Positions 20,912 to 31,704 of a DNA stretch of 64,000 nucleotides are shown here, in pieces. Source of the stretch: Heligmosomoides polygyrus polygyrus (Eukaryota > Nematoda > Chromadorea > Rhabditida > Heligmosomidae); the NCBI GenBank assembly GCA_947396885.1, contig OX377202.1:79022643-79086642 (forward strand), written 5' to 3'. Each line of letters begins with the position of its first letter. Position 1 is the first letter of the stretch. The translations under genes and the position numbers were made by a program. The notes under the pieces were generated by a model. It did no database searches. It was not told the origin of the DNA and saw only the letters and a list, made by a program, of their open reading frames with translations.

Positions 20912-22540
20912 TCATGTCCATGTGTAGCGTATCCGACCAACATTGCTTTGGACATCCTCTAGGCCGTCTTCCTGACAATCCAACTCAAGGCCTATCTTGC
21001 GGACGCTTCTTCCTTTCCACGCAGAAAGTGACCGTACCATCGTAAGCGAGCTTCGCGCATCTTGTCCGCAATCGGCGCGACACCGAACTTCTAACTTCTG
21101 CCGACTGACATCGTTACGGATGCGGTCCATGCGGGTCACTCCGGCCGTCCAGCGCAGCTCTCGTCTCCATGACACTGAGGCGCGTTTCAACTTTCCTTGT
21201 CGCAGGCCAATACTCAGCCCGTACATCGCTACTGGCCGCGCGACGGCTCTGTACATCTTCGCTGGTACCTTCCTATCGTAAGCCCGCCAGTCAGCGAACG
21301 CCACTTGGACCAAGCTGCAATAACGCGTGAGTTCACTTCAACTATCAGACGGCCATCAGACGCTATTGGTGCTCGCACCAAGCTGGCACCTGCCGTTAGA
21401 GATCATCATCTTTATCTTCGCATGTGAACATCACGTCAACTGCATAGAGCAATGTCCATGGGACAGGCTTCTGAAGATCTCTCGTAATGGCATCCATGAC
21501 GACAACAAAGAGGAGTAGAGAAAGCGCAGCACCTTGGTGCATCCCCACAGAGATGAGAAACTCCATTGAGGTTCCTGCTGCAGCTTGCACTTGACTCTTT
21601 GGGCAAGAGTAGAGCATTCGCACTCACTCTATGAGTTCCTCAGGTACGCTGTGTTGCCGTAAGGCGTACCATATAACCTCACGCGGTGCGCAATCAAAAG
21701 CCTTCTTCAGGTCGAGAAAGGGGTTACGCACCGGCCTCTGTTTCTAGTGATGCTTCTCCATCAGGAGGCGGGCGGCGTGTATCGCATCAATGGTCCCACA
21801 ACCAACTACGAAGCTGCACTGGTTGTCGGAGGGCTCGACGATTTCACGAATTCACTATCGAGGATTCGCTCCGAGATCTTCGTGCTGTGCGAAACGAAGC
21901 GAATCAGGCGGTAATCGGAGCAGTCTGCAGGACTGGCCTTTTTCTTCGAAATCGGAATTGTCGTACTGCTGTGGCAACCCTCCAACAATTTCTTCGTCTT
22001 TACTACCTGGTTGAAGAACTCAGCCAGATAGTAAAGACTACACTACACTCAGCAGGATACCAGAGCTTCGACTTCCAATCATCGACTACCAGATCATGCG
22101 GCCCTGTCGCCTTGCAGGGCTTCATTTCTTCAGAGCCGCTTCTGTTTCCCCACGGTTATCTTTCGAACAGGACCGTGAACAGAAGCAACGGAAGGGATGG
22201 CCAGATGAGGAAATTCCGTAATGAATATTTTTTCGAAGTAGTCACGCCATCGCTTTAGCGCCTTTTAGCGGTGCGTCAAAAGATGGCCGCTCTCTGTGCC
22301 AAAGAAATTTTTATCATCCTCAGTTTGGCGATAGCTAGTCTTAGCAAGTCGGTACAAACACCGCTCGCCATCGCGCGACTCGAGCTTTCGGTAGACATCA
22401 CCATAATGATTGGCTTTCGCAACAGCCACGGATTTATTTGCAGCCTTCTTTGCCTTCTGATACCCCTGCCAGTTATCGGCTGTCTTTTCGCCGAGAAACA
22501 CATGATACAACGCATTCTTCTCTCGAACTTCCGCTTTCAC
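20912..22540 (-). pseudogene. LINE-A reverse transcriptase and C-terminus, degenerate
   Basis: Minus-strand segments in order: linker VREKNALYHVFLGEKTADNW (from 22540), fingers SPADCSDYRLIRFVSHSTKI (from about 21930), motif B region SVGMHQGAALS, then motif C written LLYAVDVMFTCEDKD, where the usual YADD has become YAVD (one catalytic Asp lost by substitution). The tail RRELRWTAGVTRMDRIRNDV and SVRKIGLELD (21313-20912) is typical of this nematode LINE group and is also found at 31705-32049. Several frames must be combined; the enzyme is inactive. Confidence 0.8.
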
Positions 22541-23114
22541 ATCGTCAGTCTACATCCATGCCTGCTTGTCGACCTTCCGTCGTCCAGGCTTCGTGATGCC
22601 GTGCTCTGTCGACTGTCGGTAACCGTACGCGAGAAATCACAGCTGTTTCTTTCTTTTTCATTTGCCACCACTCGATTCTTGCAGCTCCGCATCACTCGTC
22701 CTGTTTCAGTCTCGGAGGGGTGATCTTAAAGGTGCAGATCAGCGGCCGATGCTGTGGGGCGACCGTCTCATATAGCACGATCTTCGCGTCTGTGACGAGC
22801 CTCGGTCGCGATCCTTCACAAGGACAAAGTCTATCTGAGACTTGGAGCTCCCACTATAGTATGAGGCGGGAGTCGCTTTTTCGGAAAACGGTGTTCACAA
22901 TGGTGAGACTATGCGATGCCGCATACTCAAGAATACGCTTACCATTAGCGTTACGAGACACGTATCCGAAACCACTGTGATAGCTGTACCCGTCTTTAGC
23001 AGAACCTATGTACGTGCCCGATAAGGTCACCATGATCTATGATGACATCTTTCGGCGGTACCTCTGCTGTCTACTCATCAAGCAGGCTCCAAAACTCTTA
23101 AAACTCTTCCTTGA

Positions 23115-23444
23115 CTAGATCGAGCAGCTACCCTGCAGAGCATACGCAAAGATGAAGTGATAGAGTCGCTCCTTAGCGGCGACAACGATCTTCATCAATC
23201 GATCGCTAAAGCGTTTCACACTTACAATCGAGTCACGAAATCGCTCGGAGACGATTATTCCGACACCACCGGTGATCATGGGACTTCCACATAGAACGGC
23301 TTTGAAGCCACGTCCTATGTCCCTTGACTTGCTACAGGACCACCTCGTCTCCTGCACCGCACAGAAATCAACTCTTCTACGCTCCAGTGTTTCAACCAAC
23401 TCGCACGAGCGGCCCGTCAACGTACCCACATTCAGCGTTGCCAC
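23115..23444 (-). pseudogene. LINE-A APE-type endonuclease N-terminus
   Basis: A 109-codon frame starting MATLNVGTLTGRS (catalytic Asn), continuing with VDFCAVQETRW (catalytic Glu in QET) and GGVGIIVSERFRDSI. The family cuts the bottom strand at the target to start insertion. The frame ends after FIFAYALQ, where the Tyr of the usual AYAP block is still visible; the rest of the nuclease (22560-23110) is present only as frame-broken remnants. Confidence 0.8.
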
Positions 23445-23494
23445 GCGGGTCCTGCTTACGTTACGGGACTTTGTCTAGTTCAGTTGTTGCCCCT

Positions 23495-23510
23495 CCCCCC
23501 CCCCCCCCCC
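23495..23510. repeat. Poly-C run, 16 bases
   Basis: A homopolymer in the LINE-A 5' region. Length may be unreliable in the assembly. Confidence 0.8.
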
Positions 23511-23796
23511 ACCCCGATGCCGTCCTCGCACTAGGGGCCCTCGCATACTTTCTACACTCGCCGAGCTCTGCGAGTGCGCGTCGGCTCCCGCGGACGCCGT
23601 AGCACGATTTCGAAAGCTATGAGACGTCAAACATCATGTGATGTGGCATGGGTCTTTGTAGGACAGCCTGTCACAAGGGCCTGTCGCCTGCAATCGAATG
23701 TCCGTGCTTGGCTTAGCCCGCAAAGCGAGCAGTTCTCAGTGGCACAACGTGGAGGAACGGACAACGACGCCACAGCCAGTTAGACAATCACCTGTA

Positions 23797-24150
23797 TCAC
23801 CTGTCGTCCCGTTGATCATCGACTTGCTCGAGCGGGCGCCAGCAGCGTCTCCATTCGTCCCTGTCGCGTGCCAGAGTGGTCCAATGGATCCTCCTCGCTC
23901 GAGGGACACGAAGAGCGTCATATCGGTCGTTCAGGGCTTTCACGAAGAAGTCCGACCAACGCGTTGATGGGCGTCCTGGTGTTCTTTTGACATCCCGCGG
24001 AATCCAATCTGTGACGACTCTCGTCCAGCGGGTGTCTGCGAATCGTATTACGTGGCCGGCCCACCTAATTTTCGACGACTTGGCCCATGCGACAGCGTCT
24101 CTGATCTTCGAACGTCGGCGAAGCTCGGAACTCCGGAGGCCTTCTCTCAC
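23797..24150 (-). pseudogene. RTE C-terminal domain
   Basis: A 117-codon frame: [16 protein letters not shown], then [39 protein letters not shown] and the end region [11 protein letters not shown]. This WAGH..R and GRP..RW pattern is the standard tail of RTE and related LINE proteins, of unknown exact role. It follows the RT segment directly because the middle part is deleted. Confidence 0.8.
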
Positions 24151-24952
24151 TTGCGTGAGTCGTTGTAGAATGGTGAGATCTTGGTCGTGAATCCACTGTA
24201 CAGCTCTCGAAGGACCCTGATGTACTGAGTAGGAACGCCCTGGGTGAGCAGGGCTTCCATGACCGCTTCAGTCTCGACGGAGTCGAATGCCTTCTTCAGG
24301 TCGATGAACGTAAGGCACAGCGGCAGCTTGTACTCTCGCGACACTTCGATGAGCTTCGTAATGGTGTGTATGTGGTCGATCGTGCTGAATCCTCTCCGAA
24401 ATCCTGCTTGTTCGCATGGCTGTCCTTCGTCCAGCGTTCTACTAATCCTATTCAGGATGACAGCTTGTAGACTACGGACAACAGGCAGATCGGGCGATAG
24501 TTGCCAATGTCGTGCACGTCTCCCTTCTTGTACAGCAAAACGGTCTTGCTGGTCTTCCACTGAGATGGAACCTTGCATTCGGACAGGTAGCGTGTGAAGA
24601 GCCGCGCCAAGGTGTTGATTAGCGCTGGCGGGAGGTTCTTCAGGTGTTCAGCTCTGATCCTGTCGGAACCGGGTGCTGTACGTTTCTTCACCGACGAGAT
24701 GGCGTGTCGGATTTCGGAAGAGAGAACAGAGGGGACGACGTATCCATCCTGCGGAAGATGGCATGGGGGCAGGTGGACGTGGCTATCGAAGAGATCGGGG
24801 TAGAAGTCGTGGATGACTTTCTCCATGGTCCTTCTGGAAGAGGTGATGGTTCCGTCAGGACGTCGGAGAGCGGTCATCTTGGTCTTGAAGTTGGCGAAGT
24901 TCCGGCGGGCATTGCGGATGCTCAGCCCTGCCTCTGCTGCTTCAGCCAACAC
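24147..24952 (-). pseudogene. RTE reverse transcriptase, frameshifted, palm truncated
   Basis: Two frames: 24952-24452 with the linker RNARRNFANFKTKMTALRRP, VLSSEIRHAISSVKKRTAPG and YKKGDVHDIGNYRPICLLS (fingers); and 24578-24147 with EQAGFRRGFSTIDHIHTITK and motif A FIDLKKAFDSVE. After [21 protein letters not shown] the frame runs into the C-terminal domain. Motif B (the QGD block) and motif C (FADD) are missing, an internal deletion. Such an enzyme cannot polymerise. The loss is of the same region as in the 5.5-kb copy, though with other endpoints. Confidence 0.85.
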
Positions 24953-24981
24953 TTCCGCCCTTCTCTCCTTGAGGTCTTCCT

Positions 24982-26088
24982 TTATCGCCGTTCATTTGCA
25001 AGCTCGGACGTCAGTTGGTAGTTGCCTGACGCTCGTGCTGCTCCACGCTGGCGTATCAGCTCGAGAGTTTCCGGAGACAGGCGTCTCTTGGTGGTCTTCA
25101 AGCTCTCGGCTCCCTTGGCACTATCGTGGAGATGGTGCACGAAGCGATTGTATTCCTCGTCGACGTTGTCCATGACGGCATCTTCCCAAAGGCCGACAAG
25201 AGAGGTGTAGAGATCCCAGTTGATGGTCGTTCTGGGATTCCTCTTCTTGAACTTCGCGGCCTTCTCTCCTTGACGCGAAAAGCGGAACCTCGCGCGAAGG
25301 AGGCGGTGGTCCGATCCCGTGTAGAACTTGGGGACAACGGAGACATCGGTCAGGCAATACTTGCGATTGAAGATGATGTGGTCGATCTCGTTGTGGAACT
25401 GGCCACCGGGGGATTCCCAGGTCCATCGAAGGGAGGGAGGCTTCTGGAACTGCGAGTTTCCATGGATGGTCTTGGTCGACATGATAAACTCAGACAACCT
25501 TTCACCTTGCTCGTTCCACTCCAAACCGTGGGTTCCGATGTGGAGTTCTTCTGGCGACCTTCGCGGTTCGATCTTGGCGTTGAAGTCGCCGACGATCACC
25601 TTGTAGAAGGTGTGATCTTCCTTATAGAACTTCTCCAGCTCCACGTAGAAGGCTTCGACGTCTTCGCCGTCGTAGTCGGATGTTGGGGCGTACGCGACGA
25701 ACACAGTCAAAGCTGGCACGGAGCCACATCGCTTCAGTCGCAGACGTCCGATTCGGCTTGTCAGAGACTCGTACGAATCGATGTTCATGGCCAAGTGCGT
25801 GTTGACGAGGACACCAACGCCGCCTAGTCCCCTGCTGTCGCATGTTGCGAGGAACAGTTCTTCTCCGGAGTCGTAGGCGGCGTGTAGGGAGTGGTGTCTT
25901 CTCGTCTCGGTCAGTCCGATGACGTCGTACTTGATCTTCCTGGCTTGCATCATCAGGTCCTCGACGGATGCTTCCGACGCAAGCGTGCGGGCGTTGTAAG
26001 TACAGATCGTCATCCTAGTCCTTCTCAGTTTGCGCAGCCTGGTTAGGCCCTGAGATTTTAGCAGCCTCTCCGTACTCGTCCTTCCCAT
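24982..26088 (-). CDS. RTE endonuclease domain, open frame of 368 codons
   Basis: The longest coding frame of the window. It encodes the complete APE-type endonuclease of an RTE element: Asn32 in TYNARTL, Glu61 in GLTETRRH, Tyr133 in VAYAPTSD, Asp168 and Asn170 in VGDFNAK, Asp236 in EIDHIIF, and the SDH triplet 259-261 in TGSDHRLL. All residues known to matter in this family are present. The start ATG agrees with that of the copy at 12768. It ends at a frameshift (LANERR then stop) that separates it from the RT; in the other copy the corresponding sequence reads on as AAIKEDLK. An isolated nuclease could be translated, but no promoter for it can be shown. Confidence 0.85.
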   Translation of the reverse strand: MGRTSTERLLKSQGLTRLRKLRRTRMTICTYNARTLASEASVEDLMMQARKIKYDVIGLTETRRHHSLHAAYDSGEELFLATCDSRGLGGVGVLVNTHLAMNIDSYESLTSRIGRLRLKRCGSVPALTVFVAYAPTSDYDGEDVEAFYVELEKFYKEDHTFYKVIVGDFNAKIEPRRSPEELHIGTHGLEWNEQGERLSEFIMSTKTIHGNSQFQKPPSLRWTWESPGGQFHNEIDHIIFNRKYCLTDVSVVPKFYTGSDHRLLRARFRFSRQGEKAAKFKKRNPRTTINWDLYTSLVGLWEDAVMDNVDEEYNRFVHHLHDSAKGAESLKTTKRRLSPETLELIRQRGAARASGNYQLTSELANERR

Positions 26089-26530
26089 CGCTGCAGAAAT
26101 GGGGGCTCTTTCGGGGTCAGGGGAATGAGGCCCTTTAGTGCTGCTGTGTTTGACTGGAATACAACACGGGTAGCTAGTCAGGCTCTGTCGTACGGGCGGG
26201 GTACTCCGGGCAGCCAGCCAGACTGCCCGAAGGGACGGGGCCAGACTTAAGGCGGCCTCGAATCACCCTACATCTACTCCCAGTCTACCGAGTGCAAGCT
26301 TTTGGCCGAGCCGACACAGTTACAATCCGCACAGTCACGGACACATCCACGCACACTGTGCACGAACATGCCGCTCCCACGCACAAGGAACGCGTCGACC
26401 CGACACAGCAGGAGCAAGGAGTCCATCCCCTGCATCCCACCTGCGTCTCTGGGCAGTACACGGTCGCATTTGGTTCGCGTTTAATTCCCCTATCCACCAA
26501 CCGGGGACGCGCCACGTGGCCCTGCGACAA

Positions 26531-26588
26531 GCGGCCCGAGATCCCTCTTAACAAGAGAGCCCGAAGGCTCTCTATCGAGGGAGATCCG
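26531..26588 (-). promoter_or_regulatory. Stable hairpin at the RTE 5' end (cUUCGg tetraloop)
   Basis: On the element's sense strand GAGAGCC, TTCG, GGCTCTC form a perfect stem (26555-26572) with the extra-stable UUCG loop closed by C-G. An outer helix pairs GATCTCCCTC with GAGGGATC around it. In the copy at 12293 the inner stem survives as AGAGC/GCTCT but the outer strand is cut off. Some non-LTR elements carry structured or self-cleaving RNA at this place; whether this one does is unknown. Confidence 0.5.
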
Positions 26589-26599
26589 TGGACAATGGG

Positions 26600-27690
26600 T
26601 TGGGCAAATGAGATGGAGATGCCGGAACGCCGAGCAAGCAAGCGCCCTCAGAATCCTTCGCTACTTTTCGACGAACTCAGCGAGGGTTTCGTGCTACTGA
26701 CGGAGATGATTTTTTTCACATGCCGTCTCACAAACGAACAAGTTTAATAATTCACAATGGTTCTTGCGTAGCTAAACAAAACTGACTGCTCAAAGAAAGC
26801 CTGCCATTACTCTGCTTAGAAAGTAAGAAAAAATTGAGTTTTAAGAGTTTTTAGAACACGGCATGCAGTGATGTGAACCGAAGTCTGTTTCCTGTTGCCG
26901 TCATTTCTGATTTCGGGGTGCGGCCATGTGTAGACAGGTCCAAAATCACCGAGCATTGAACGCTCCATTGGTTGAGGGCTATAACAACATGGTATGCACC
27001 GGAAGTGAACCCCAGTGTGTCTGTTCATGAGCTTGTAGCAAGTAATGCGATGCAGCAAAGAGAACTGTGCAGGGAACCGTCCTTCCAAGTGTTCAAGCGT
27101 CTGAGGAATTCCTCTTGGACTGGTTTTGCTTGCTTATGGAATGAAAACTCTACCAAACGCAGAAAAAAACATCTCATAGATTGTAGGCTTCTGAAGAGAT
27201 TTGAACATTTTTTATACATGTCAGGGGCAGTGGTCGGATGTGCATCGGTTTGTAATCTTTAAAGGAAAAAGATCTATCCCATCTGCTTGTAAAACATTCG
27301 GAAAGCGTGAACATTGTTTTCCTCTCCAGTCCACAGTGGTGTTGAGATTTCCCCTTATCGTAAAATTTAGCAGGATTTCACACCCTTCAGCTCACCAAAA
27401 ATGTCGCCGACCCCATCACACTTACAACCGCTGACCAATTCTGATAGGAGCGTTTCAAGAAAGCGGCTCCTGTGATTTTTGAAGTCTAGGTGCTAAAATC
27501 TTTAAAGGCATGACAGCCTTCCAGCACTATTACGAATCATACTAGAATAGAAATGTGGTTATGCCTTCAATAGTGGCATTAAGCACAGCAAATTCACTAG
27601 ATCTAGTATGTGGTTGACGATACTGTTTTCGCTCTCCTTCGAGCAGGCTGCTTTCGTTTGTAAATTAGGCCAACAAAAAGGTAGTTAATA
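26600..27690. other. Unassigned stretch
   Basis: A minus-strand frame at 26816-27088 (RFPAQFSLLHRITCYKLMNR) looks somewhat coding and may continue upstream in another frame to about 27240 (EEFLRRLNTWKDGSL). I do not recognise it. The rest carries no assignable feature. Confidence 0.25.
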
Positions 27691-27736
27691 GAAAATGTTT
27701 CTAAGCAGTCTCTACGATTGTATCACATTTTACCCC

Positions 27737-27905
27737 TGGCGTCCCGTCGATCATCGAATGGCTCGTGAGTGCATCAGTAGCGCCTCCAGTCATCCCCGTA
27801 GCGTGCCAGATGAACCATTGGATCCTCTTCACTGGAAGAACATGAAGAAGAGCCATAGCGTCCGTTTCAACCTCCATACCATCGGTAACGGCTTGCATTC
27901 TTCAA
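27737..27905 (-). mobile_element. RTE 3'-end fragment
   Basis: Matches the C-terminal end of the RTE at 23806-23930: CGTCCCGTCGATCATCGA, CGTGCCAGATG and ATTGGATCCTCTTC are shared with few changes. Only the last 50 or so codons and their 3' flank are present, as expected for a strongly 5'-truncated insertion. Confidence 0.7.
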
Positions 27906-27909
27906 ACCT

Positions 27910-29430
27910 CACGAAGAAGGTATTAATTGACAGAAGAGTTTTTCAAGGTAAGCTACTGAGAATTGTAGGGCATTGCCTGGAGAGCCTGCAGTGGTTTCCA
28001 ATGTTTCCAATATACTTTTTATAAAATTACCAGAATGCTATCACTTGACCACATCGCATTTTAGTAATATCCTCTTACATCTCGTTTTGGTCGTTTTTTA
28101 ATATTCTACGAAGGCCATTTAAAGAGATATGTTACTGAAAAACCCTGCTCTTATTAGGCAAGCTATTTCTTCTTCTCTCGCTAGGTAGAACAGTTATGAC
28201 TTTCGAATATGTGCGCTCATACTCCCTCGGAGTCTCCCGCCATCAGAAACAAAGTGCTATGACTGTCGAGACATTCCGGGGCAAGAAGGAAAAAGTAATT
28301 CACTGCTGTCCACCCAGATTATAGAGCTGTGGACGAACTGGCGACATCATAATAGGTATGGATTACGGGAACTGCCGGAAACTGGGTAACGAGCGCGCTT
28401 CTACATAGCCAGATTTGTCATCTGCACTTCTCAACTGTAAGCAGAGGCACGCACGTAACTGTCATTGATAAAAAAATCGAAAAAGAAGAGTAACAGCGAT
28501 AACAATGGAAGCTCGTTGAAGAAGCAGCCAAAGGTTCGCATAGACATAGGCTTAAACCCAGCCTAAGGAAAACGCTCCTCTAGGAATACCCAAAAGCTAC
28601 AGACTATTCAGATCTGCTTTACAAGAATTTGACGAAGGAGAAGGCTATGAAGAGTGTCATCGATCGGTGGCACACTCTGCTCCTAAGTGGTTAAGATTTT
28701 ACAGAAGAATCCTCACAATAGAAAAAATGGTGGCTACAAGCAATACTCATAATAACCCTAGGTAAAGCTACTTTGTTAACGGAATTGCTCAGATGGCTTT
28801 GGTCAAGAAAATTTTGTTCCTTAACCTTAACCCGTAACCTTTGTTAGACAAGTGAACAGCTGGTTTTTCAGGATCTCGATGCAGAACAAAATACCAGGCA
28901 CGTATCAGCTATCTCTGCTAGAAGCATGGTTTCATGGCTTCCTCCATAAAATCTAAAAAAGTCCGACATTCGCTCCCAGAAGGCGCCATTGCTCCTATTG
29001 CTGCAACGAGATTGGAACAGGTTCGGATTATCTGGGACGTGATAACTAGTTTGGAATAACCTCGCCCGAGCTTGCAGGGTGATTCAAAATGAGCTGTCGA
29101 AACTTTGGACCTGACAAACCTAGAACGATTGGAGGCAGAGGCACGTTGGAACATTTTTCGCAACTCTGTACGACAATCATAAAAGAGGCAAACCGTATAG
29201 ATGTAATAGTAACTTTAACTGTAAAACAAATGAGAAGAAAGAATTAGTTTGACTTTATCTTCGTGACGGGGAAATTCAGAAAGTCAAAGTATCCGTACCC
29301 CAATTCTCATCACCGAGGGAAGAAAGGAAAGTGCAGTTTCTGCAAACAGTAAAGTGGACTCCTTCTGTTCGTGTTTTACGTGACGAATAACAAACAAAAC
29401 TTTGAAGTAAAGTGTATAGTAAAGAAGTAG
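27910..29430. other. No gene recognised
   Basis: Only short frames; no repeat family of this window was seen here. Confidence 0.4.
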
Positions 29431-29559
29431 CTTCTGAAATTGAAGTGAACGTCTTCAAAATCGAAAGATCTTCCTACAGGTTGAACTGCCAGTTCTCTAG
29501 GTTATTTTTGATTCTAGGAACGTTTGATATAACTTTTTTGAAATTTTATACTTTTGCAC

Positions 29560-30185
29560 GAACGATTGTAATAATTTTCCTTTTTTTTAAGAAAAAAGTA
29601 AATTAAATTTTGTTTCAAAGCGCGATAAAACAGCAGTCATTTGATGCTTCGAAGGCGAACCGCGCCATGCACTCAAAAAGCTCGATACGATTTAAATCTG
29701 CCTGATAGTGTAAATGCTGCTTACACTATGCATCAAAGTGGGGGATATGTGTGTTATTTATAGTGGTGTTTGTTCGTTTTCAGGTGTAAAACTCCATGCA
29801 TACAAAAATCTGCGATCGATCGAATAAAAATCGCGAAATCTTGGACAAGGCATAGCGCCATCTCTTTTTTGGCACTAGAATATGGACGTCTTCGCTCTTC
29901 CAAACAGGCTTTAAACCATTGTTTTTTTCTCAAAAAATTGGAACTTTAAGGAATTCCAAGCAATACGTTCACCTATTGGGTAGGTAAATTAAAACTTCAA
30001 AAGAAGTCATACTAAAACCTCATACTTGTCATTCTTCTTAAACAAACAATTGTTCTAACTTTTTTGAAGAATTTCTAGTTTAATGTGGAAGGAACTAGTT
30101 TTGGATTGGAAGATGCCTAGTTTGATTTCAAAAACGTTAGATTTGTTTAGAAGGGTGCCCACGTGACGTGAAAATGGAGTGTTAC
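29560..30185 (+). repeat. Diverged copy of the 8.3-kb foldback repeat
   Basis: Shares with 8570-9200 the blocks AAATTAAATTTTGTTTCAAAGCGC, GATAGTGTAAATGCTGC, GGATATGTGTGTT and CGAATAAAAATCGCGA. It includes the centre and right arm, with the left arm poorly preserved. Confidence 0.6.
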
Positions 30186-30352
30186 GTGAATGCTTATTAA
30201 AGATATACTATGGAGAAACAAACAGAGAAAACAATTAGAGAATTAAACTATGAAAGAAGAGAAGCACGAAATACAGAAATAAAAGTAGAATAAAAATAGA
30301 AATAGGAACAGAAATATAACAAAAATGTAATAGAAAGGGCTGCAGAAAAATA

Positions 30353-30761
30353 GGATCTATCCTAGTCCGGGGGGGGGGGGAGACACAGAATTAAAAATTA
30401 TGTAACAAATTGACTTGACCCTCGCAGAGCAGATTGAAGAGCACGGAATAGAGCTTAGGCTACAAATGTCACAAAGAAAAAATATAACATACGGTTTCGC
30501 CATGGTTGTAGACGTTATGCGCCCCCTCAGTATGATGGATCCGGGATATAACATATCAGGTTGCGGTCAGATGTGTTTGAATGCGCTTTGCCTGCAGAGG
30601 CGTCTTTAGAACCGCGGTTATTTGTCTGTTTTTGCTCGTCTATTTGTTTCGCTCTTTGCTTTTTAGGTCCTATTCTGTTTTCTTCAATCCGCTCTATGAA
30701 CGTCAAATCAGTTTATTACATAATTCTTAATTCTGTGCCCAACCCGGACTAGGATAGATCC
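30353..30761. mobile_element. hAT-like non-autonomous element, 409 bp
   Basis: Terminal inverted repeats starting GGATCTATCCTAGTCCGG at 30353 and ending with the exact complement at 30761; similarity between the two ends continues inward for about 100 bp (AGAATTAAAAATTATGTAA and its partner). A perfect 8-bp direct repeat, GAAAAATA, flanks it (30345-30352 and 30762-30769). An 8-bp duplication is typical for hAT transposons. No transposase is encoded. A G run of about 12 lies in the left end (30369-30380). Confidence 0.8.
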
Positions 30762-30960
30762 GAAAAATAAATTAGGTGTGGCAACGCAGCAGCGGCATGG
30801 AAGGCGCACAGTGGTTTAACGGGAGGATCCACCATCGGGAGAGATAGGAGGATAGTACGACGGGAAATGAAGGAGGCGCTGTTCGAGGTGGTGAGGAGCA
30901 ATCTCACCTCCAATGAAAAGTAGACCTCCACGCCGACCCACCCTGCACCAATATGTGAGA

Positions 30961-31267
30961 TGTCGCGAGAGGGCGCGTGTAGCGCAGTCGGAGGAGGCTC
31001 GACTGTCGCGTGCACCCGATACCAGGTTCCTGGTTCGGTTTTCCCGCCTAGACCAACCAAGCCTTCCATCCCTCCGGGGTCGGTGAATTGGTACCAGACT
31101 TGTCTGGGAAGGATAGAGCGCTGACGTGTTCATCGGCTGCCCACCGCAAGTCATTGTATGGCCAAATACGCATTCATGTCGCCTCCGCGACATCCCGTAG
31201 AAGTAGAATGCGCTGGCGCATCCCAGAAGGGATTGAGTAACGCCGTCCTTTATCCTTTATCCTTTTT
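30961..31267 (+). mobile_element. tRNA-headed SINE, copy 3
   Basis: Well-preserved copy with tail CCTTTATCCTTTATCC. The 12-bp duplication CAATATGTGAGA is at 30949-30960 and 31268-31279. Between the left duplication and the usual start (GGGCGCG) lie nine extra bases, TGTCGCGAGA-like, perhaps added during insertion or a true 5' extension. Confidence 0.85.
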
Positions 31268-31395
31268 CAATATGTGAGAGTTTATTACTGAAGGAAGACG
31301 GGAAGGCCTGTGAAAAATGCCCTGTCCAGTGGTTGGACCAGAGTTCGTTGCCACCTTCTTTGGCAAGAGAATTTTCACAGCATATTATAAACAAT

Positions 31396-31684
31396 GGGCG
31401 CGTGTAGCGCAGTCGGAAGAGGCGCGACTGCCGCGTGCACCCGATACCAGGTTCCTGGTTCGGATTTCCCGCCCAGGCCAACCAAGCCTTCCATCCCTCC
31501 GGGGTCGGTGAATTGGTACCAGACTCGTCTGGGAAGGATAGAGCGCTGACTTGTTCATCGGCTGGCCACCGCAAGTCATTGTATGGCCAAATACGCATTC
31601 ATGTCGCCTTCCACGACATCCCGTAGAAGTAGAATGCGCTGGCGCATCCCAGAAGGGATTGAGTAACGCCGTCCTTTATCCTTT
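31396..31684 (+). mobile_element. tRNA-headed SINE, copy 4
   Basis: Nearly identical to copies 2 and 3, starting GGGCGCGTGTAGCGCAGTCG. The duplication ATTATAAACAA occurs at 31384-31394 and 31685-31695. The right duplication is also the start of the duplication belonging to the adjacent LINE-A fragment. Confidence 0.88.
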
Positions 31685-31704
31685 ATTATAAACAAAATCG
31701 CTGG

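Larger units (their letters stand above)
20804..23770 (-). mobile_element. LINE-A, nearly full-length non-LTR retrotransposon
   Basis: A 2967-bp minus-strand LINE bounded by a perfect 19-bp target duplication, CACAGCCAGTTAGACAATC, at 20785-20803 and 23771-23789. Its 3' end is a GAA-type tail (seen as TTCTTCTTCTTC at 20804). Order on its sense strand: 5' region with a C/G run (23771-23445), APE-type endonuclease (from 23444), linker (22540-22265), RT (about 21990-21396), C-terminal zinc-free tail (21313-20912). All domains carry shifts or stops, so it is inactive. It sits in the 3' region of the RTE element that continues on its right. A 5'-truncated relative lies at 31702-32145. Confidence 0.85.
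23771..26592 (-). mobile_element. RTE retrotransposon, near full length (copy 3), split by LINE-A
   Basis: Reading leftward: 5' region with a stable hairpin (26592-26089), endonuclease (26088-24982), RT (about 24952-24150), C-terminal domain (24150-23797), then a 3' region interrupted by LINE-A and expected to continue left of 20785. The 5' part matches the plus-strand copy at 12293. Compared with the usual single RTE protein of roughly a thousand residues, this copy has at least two frameshifts and a deletion of the catalytic end of the palm. It is the best-preserved RTE in the window. Confidence 0.85.

Noticed and set aside
21686..22258. 190-codon plus-strand frame
   Set aside because: Antisense of the LINE-A reverse transcriptase region.
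25126..25827. 233-codon plus-strand frame
   Set aside because: It is the antisense shadow of the well-supported RTE endonuclease on the minus strand.
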